Origin: Chloroflexota bacterium
GTDB taxonomy: Bacteria; Chloroflexota; Anaerolineae; J036; Brachytrichaceae
Length of the DNA stretch: 64,000 bases
NCBI GenBank assembly: GCA_025354985.1
Contig: JANXLU010000011.1
Coordinates: 1 to 64,000, forward strand
Direction of reading: 5' to 3'
Numbering within the stretch: position 1 is the stretch's first letter; every line of letters starts with the position of its first letter. This document shows positions 62,539 to 64,000 of this stretch, piece by piece. The notes beneath the pieces were generated by a model. The model had not been told where the DNA came from. It saw nothing but the letters and a program-made list of their open reading frames with translations, and searched no databases. The position numbers and the translations under genes were made by a program.

Positions 62539-63635
62539 ATCTCGCTTGTTCGAATTCTGCTGACCCCACCACCGCCTTCAATGCTTCGACCTCCGCCAAA
62601 CGAACGAAAATATGGCTCACCTATGATCTCTGATCTGTGGGCGGCAAACAGCATTCCTGGAATTGCTGAGAGAAACGGAGAAATCCATTCATGTGGCGTC
62701 GGGTTGTTCCGGTCAAATACTCTGGCAAAATCAAACCGGATGACCTTGCGCCCAATTGTGTTCATTGCCGTGATCACCTCGGCGGCGCGCGAAGCATCCG
62801 CGCCATTTGGCCAGGTGATGACAATGGTTGGTGTCGTTGTGGTTTTGGCGAAATACTGCAGGTGTGCCCATTCTTCAATATCCTGAGCACTGGCGGAATC
62901 GCCCGACGCTTCAATGATTTTTGCGGCGCAGAATTGCGCCACACTAAAACTGGGTCCACTGCCACATGTTAGAAATTCGCCCGCACTTTGTGTTTCCAAC
63001 GCAGCGGCTCTCGCCCACGTATCCGCGTGCTCAATAACACGCGAAATTTGCTCGGGTAGCGCACGGATTGCTGCTTGTGTTTGCGTGGCAAGTTGGCTGC
63101 GCACTTGTTCCCCTGCGCCAATGGCTCGGGCGATGAGCACAAGCATTAGCATCGAGGCATAAAAAGATCTCGCACCCGGAACCACCACGCCCTGGGCGTT
63201 TGGGATATCGGGTACGCTGGTTGCGGCAACGCGCCCGGCAATTTTTCCTAAAGGAGTGACGGCACTACTGGTAATGGCAAGTGTGGGGATTTGCCGCCTA
63301 TTGGCACGCAGAATCGCCTCCACCGTTCGTGACACGCCGCCGCTGACTGAAATGCCAATAACCAATGTGCGACTCTTGTCCGCTAAGTTGCGAATGGCAT
63401 AGCGAGAAAACTGCATGGCTGTTTGCGGCTCGCTGGGAATGCCCGTAATAGATTCAAATGCGAACCGAACCGCGCCTGCAGCAAAATATGAGTCACCGCA
63501 CCCGGTCAGGTAGATCTGGTTGGGAATTGCACCGGCGTCTCCCAGGCCGAGGCCATCAACCTCCTGTTCAAATTTCGGTGTGAGGGTCTCAATAAGATTT
63601 GGAAGCGAAAGGACGTGCTCGCGAAACAGATTCAT
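62529..63635 (-). CDS. SIS-domain sugar isomerase/aminotransferase-like protein
   Basis: A 368-residue protein with two SIS domains, like the isomerase half of GlmS and AgaS-type deaminase/isomerases. The first SIS opens [20 protein letters not shown] and contains [16 protein letters not shown]; the second has [19 protein letters not shown] and [14 protein letters not shown], with the typical Glu. No glutaminase domain is present. It probably handles a phosphosugar or amino sugar. The start overlaps the sigma-factor stop by 4 bases. Confidence 0.82.
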   Translation of the reverse strand: MNLFREHVLSLPNLIETLTPKFEQEVDGLGLGDAGAIPNQIYLTGCGDSYFAAGAVRFAFESITGIPSEPQTAMQFSRYAIRNLADKSRTLVIGISVSGGVSRTVEAILRANRRQIPTLAITSSAVTPLGKIAGRVAATSVPDIPNAQGVVVPGARSFYASMLMLVLIARAIGAGEQVRSQLATQTQAAIRALPEQISRVIEHADTWARAAALETQSAGEFLTCGSGPSFSVAQFCAAKIIEASGDSASAQDIEEWAHLQYFAKTTTTPTIVITWPNGADASRAAEVITAMNTIGRKVIRFDFARVFDRNNPTPHEWISPFLSAIPGMLFAAHRSEIIGEPYFRSFGGGRSIEGGGGVSRIRTSEIIS

Positions 63636-64000
63636 GAATCGCCGACATAGTCCTTCAACCGGCGCGAATGAACGGGATGACGAAGTTTTCTAAGCGCCTT
63701 TGCCTCGATTTGGCGTACGCGTTCGCGTGTTATTTTGAAGAGATCGCCCACTTCCTCAAGCGTGCGGGCACGGCCGTCACGAAACCCAAAGCGCAATTCC
63801 AAAACATCGCGCTCGCGCTCATTGAGGCTGGCCAGGGCATCCCGCACCTGATCCTTGAGCATCTCGAGTTGTGCGCTGTCTGATGGAGACATCTCACTCT
63901 GATCCTCTATGAACTCGCCGAAATTGCTGTTTTGTTCGCTGCCTACCGGTGCATCCAGGCTTACCGGCTCGGAGCTAACGCGCATGATGCTCTGAATTCT
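63632..64000 (-). CDS. Sigma-70 family RNA polymerase sigma factor, C-terminal part
   Basis: Only the last ~123 residues are in the window; the frame is open to base 64000 and continues beyond. Region 3.2-like [19 protein letters not shown] and FIEDQ lead into region 4, [19 protein letters not shown], and the region 4.2 helix-turn-helix [18 protein letters not shown]. This is the pattern of primary (RpoD/SigA-type) or close group-2 sigma factors. The stop overlaps the SIS gene start. Confidence 0.9.
   Translation of the reverse strand, partial: RIQSIMRVSSEPVSLDAPVGSEQNSNFGEFIEDQSEMSPSDSAQLEMLKDQVRDALASLNERERDVLELRFGFRDGRARTLEEVGDLFKITRERVRQIEAKALRKLRHPVHSRRLKDYVGDS

Noticed and set aside
1-64000. 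tRNA genes, rRNA genes, CRISPR arrays, IS elements, integrases
   Set aside because: No convincing T-loop-like signals, repeat-spacer periodicity, transposase or integrase motifs were seen on reading.

Overview
The window looks like a chromosomal segment of a moderate-GC bacterium, most probably a member of the Chloroflexota. That is an inference from gene content and family flavour: a fused hemC-hemD next to hemB, a nuo block with both NuoE/NuoF/NuoG and a type II NADH dehydrogenase, A/P-rich lipoprotein linkers, PPC-type secreted proteins, and a TIGR01777 epimerase. No rRNA, tRNA, CRISPR array, IS element or phage gene was recognised. Gene density is high, with many 4-base ATGA/GTGA overlaps inside operons.

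Layout. 1-14.5 kb: the tail of an unidentified protein, an MFS exporter, threonine synthase, an amidohydrolase coupled to a small Rieske ferredoxin, an SDR, a Rieske-like membrane protein that has lost its cluster-binding segment, a BadF-type sugar kinase with an APH-type kinase, two oligopeptide ABC ATPases, and a heme cluster (M20 peptidase, hemCD, hemB). 14.5-20.6 kb: a broken penicillin-acylase gene, a UxaA-type dehydratase with RidA, and a secreted PPC protein. 20.7-31.4 kb: nuoDEFGHIJKL, without nuoABC or nuoMN, followed by an APH-like gene. 31.5-35.3 kb: a small protein, TatA, a two-component system and a histidine-rich protein. 35.3-38.4 kb: an aldo/keto reductase, a small frameshifted ORF and recN.

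38.5-46.1 kb is an eroding sugar-uptake locus. It has a decayed lacI, two intact MalF/MalG-type permeases and an intact, well-expressed-looking binding lipoprotein, then an FG-GAP/UnbV (CRTAC-like) lipoprotein overlapping a six-helix membrane protein with a duplicated HTxEH motif, and a GH36 alpha-galactosidase remnant interrupted by in-frame stops. 46.1-52.5 kb: ndh under a Rex-like operator, a TIGR01777 epimerase, a Gfo/Idh oxidoreductase, a GH20 hexosaminidase and an MFS carrier. 52.5-57.1 kb: carAB behind an apparent transcription attenuator. 57.1-64 kb: metallophosphoesterase, SufU, a lipoprotein, rplY (L25), two poorly known genes, a patatin, a SIS-domain protein and the end of a primary-type sigma factor gene.

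Two themes run through the window. First, many genes without a Shine-Dalgarno sequence have a TAnnnT-like box ending 6-9 nt before the start codon, which suggests leaderless transcription. Strong Shine-Dalgarno sites appear at a few genes likely to be highly expressed (tatA, the sugar-binding protein, the His-rich protein, rplY). Second, several genes are degraded (penicillin acylase, lacI, GH36, the clusterless Rieske and a small ORF) among otherwise intact neighbours, which suggests ongoing gene loss, although assembly error cannot be excluded for single indels. The best candidates for something undescribed are the CRTAC/HTxEH membrane pair and the clusterless Rieske protein.
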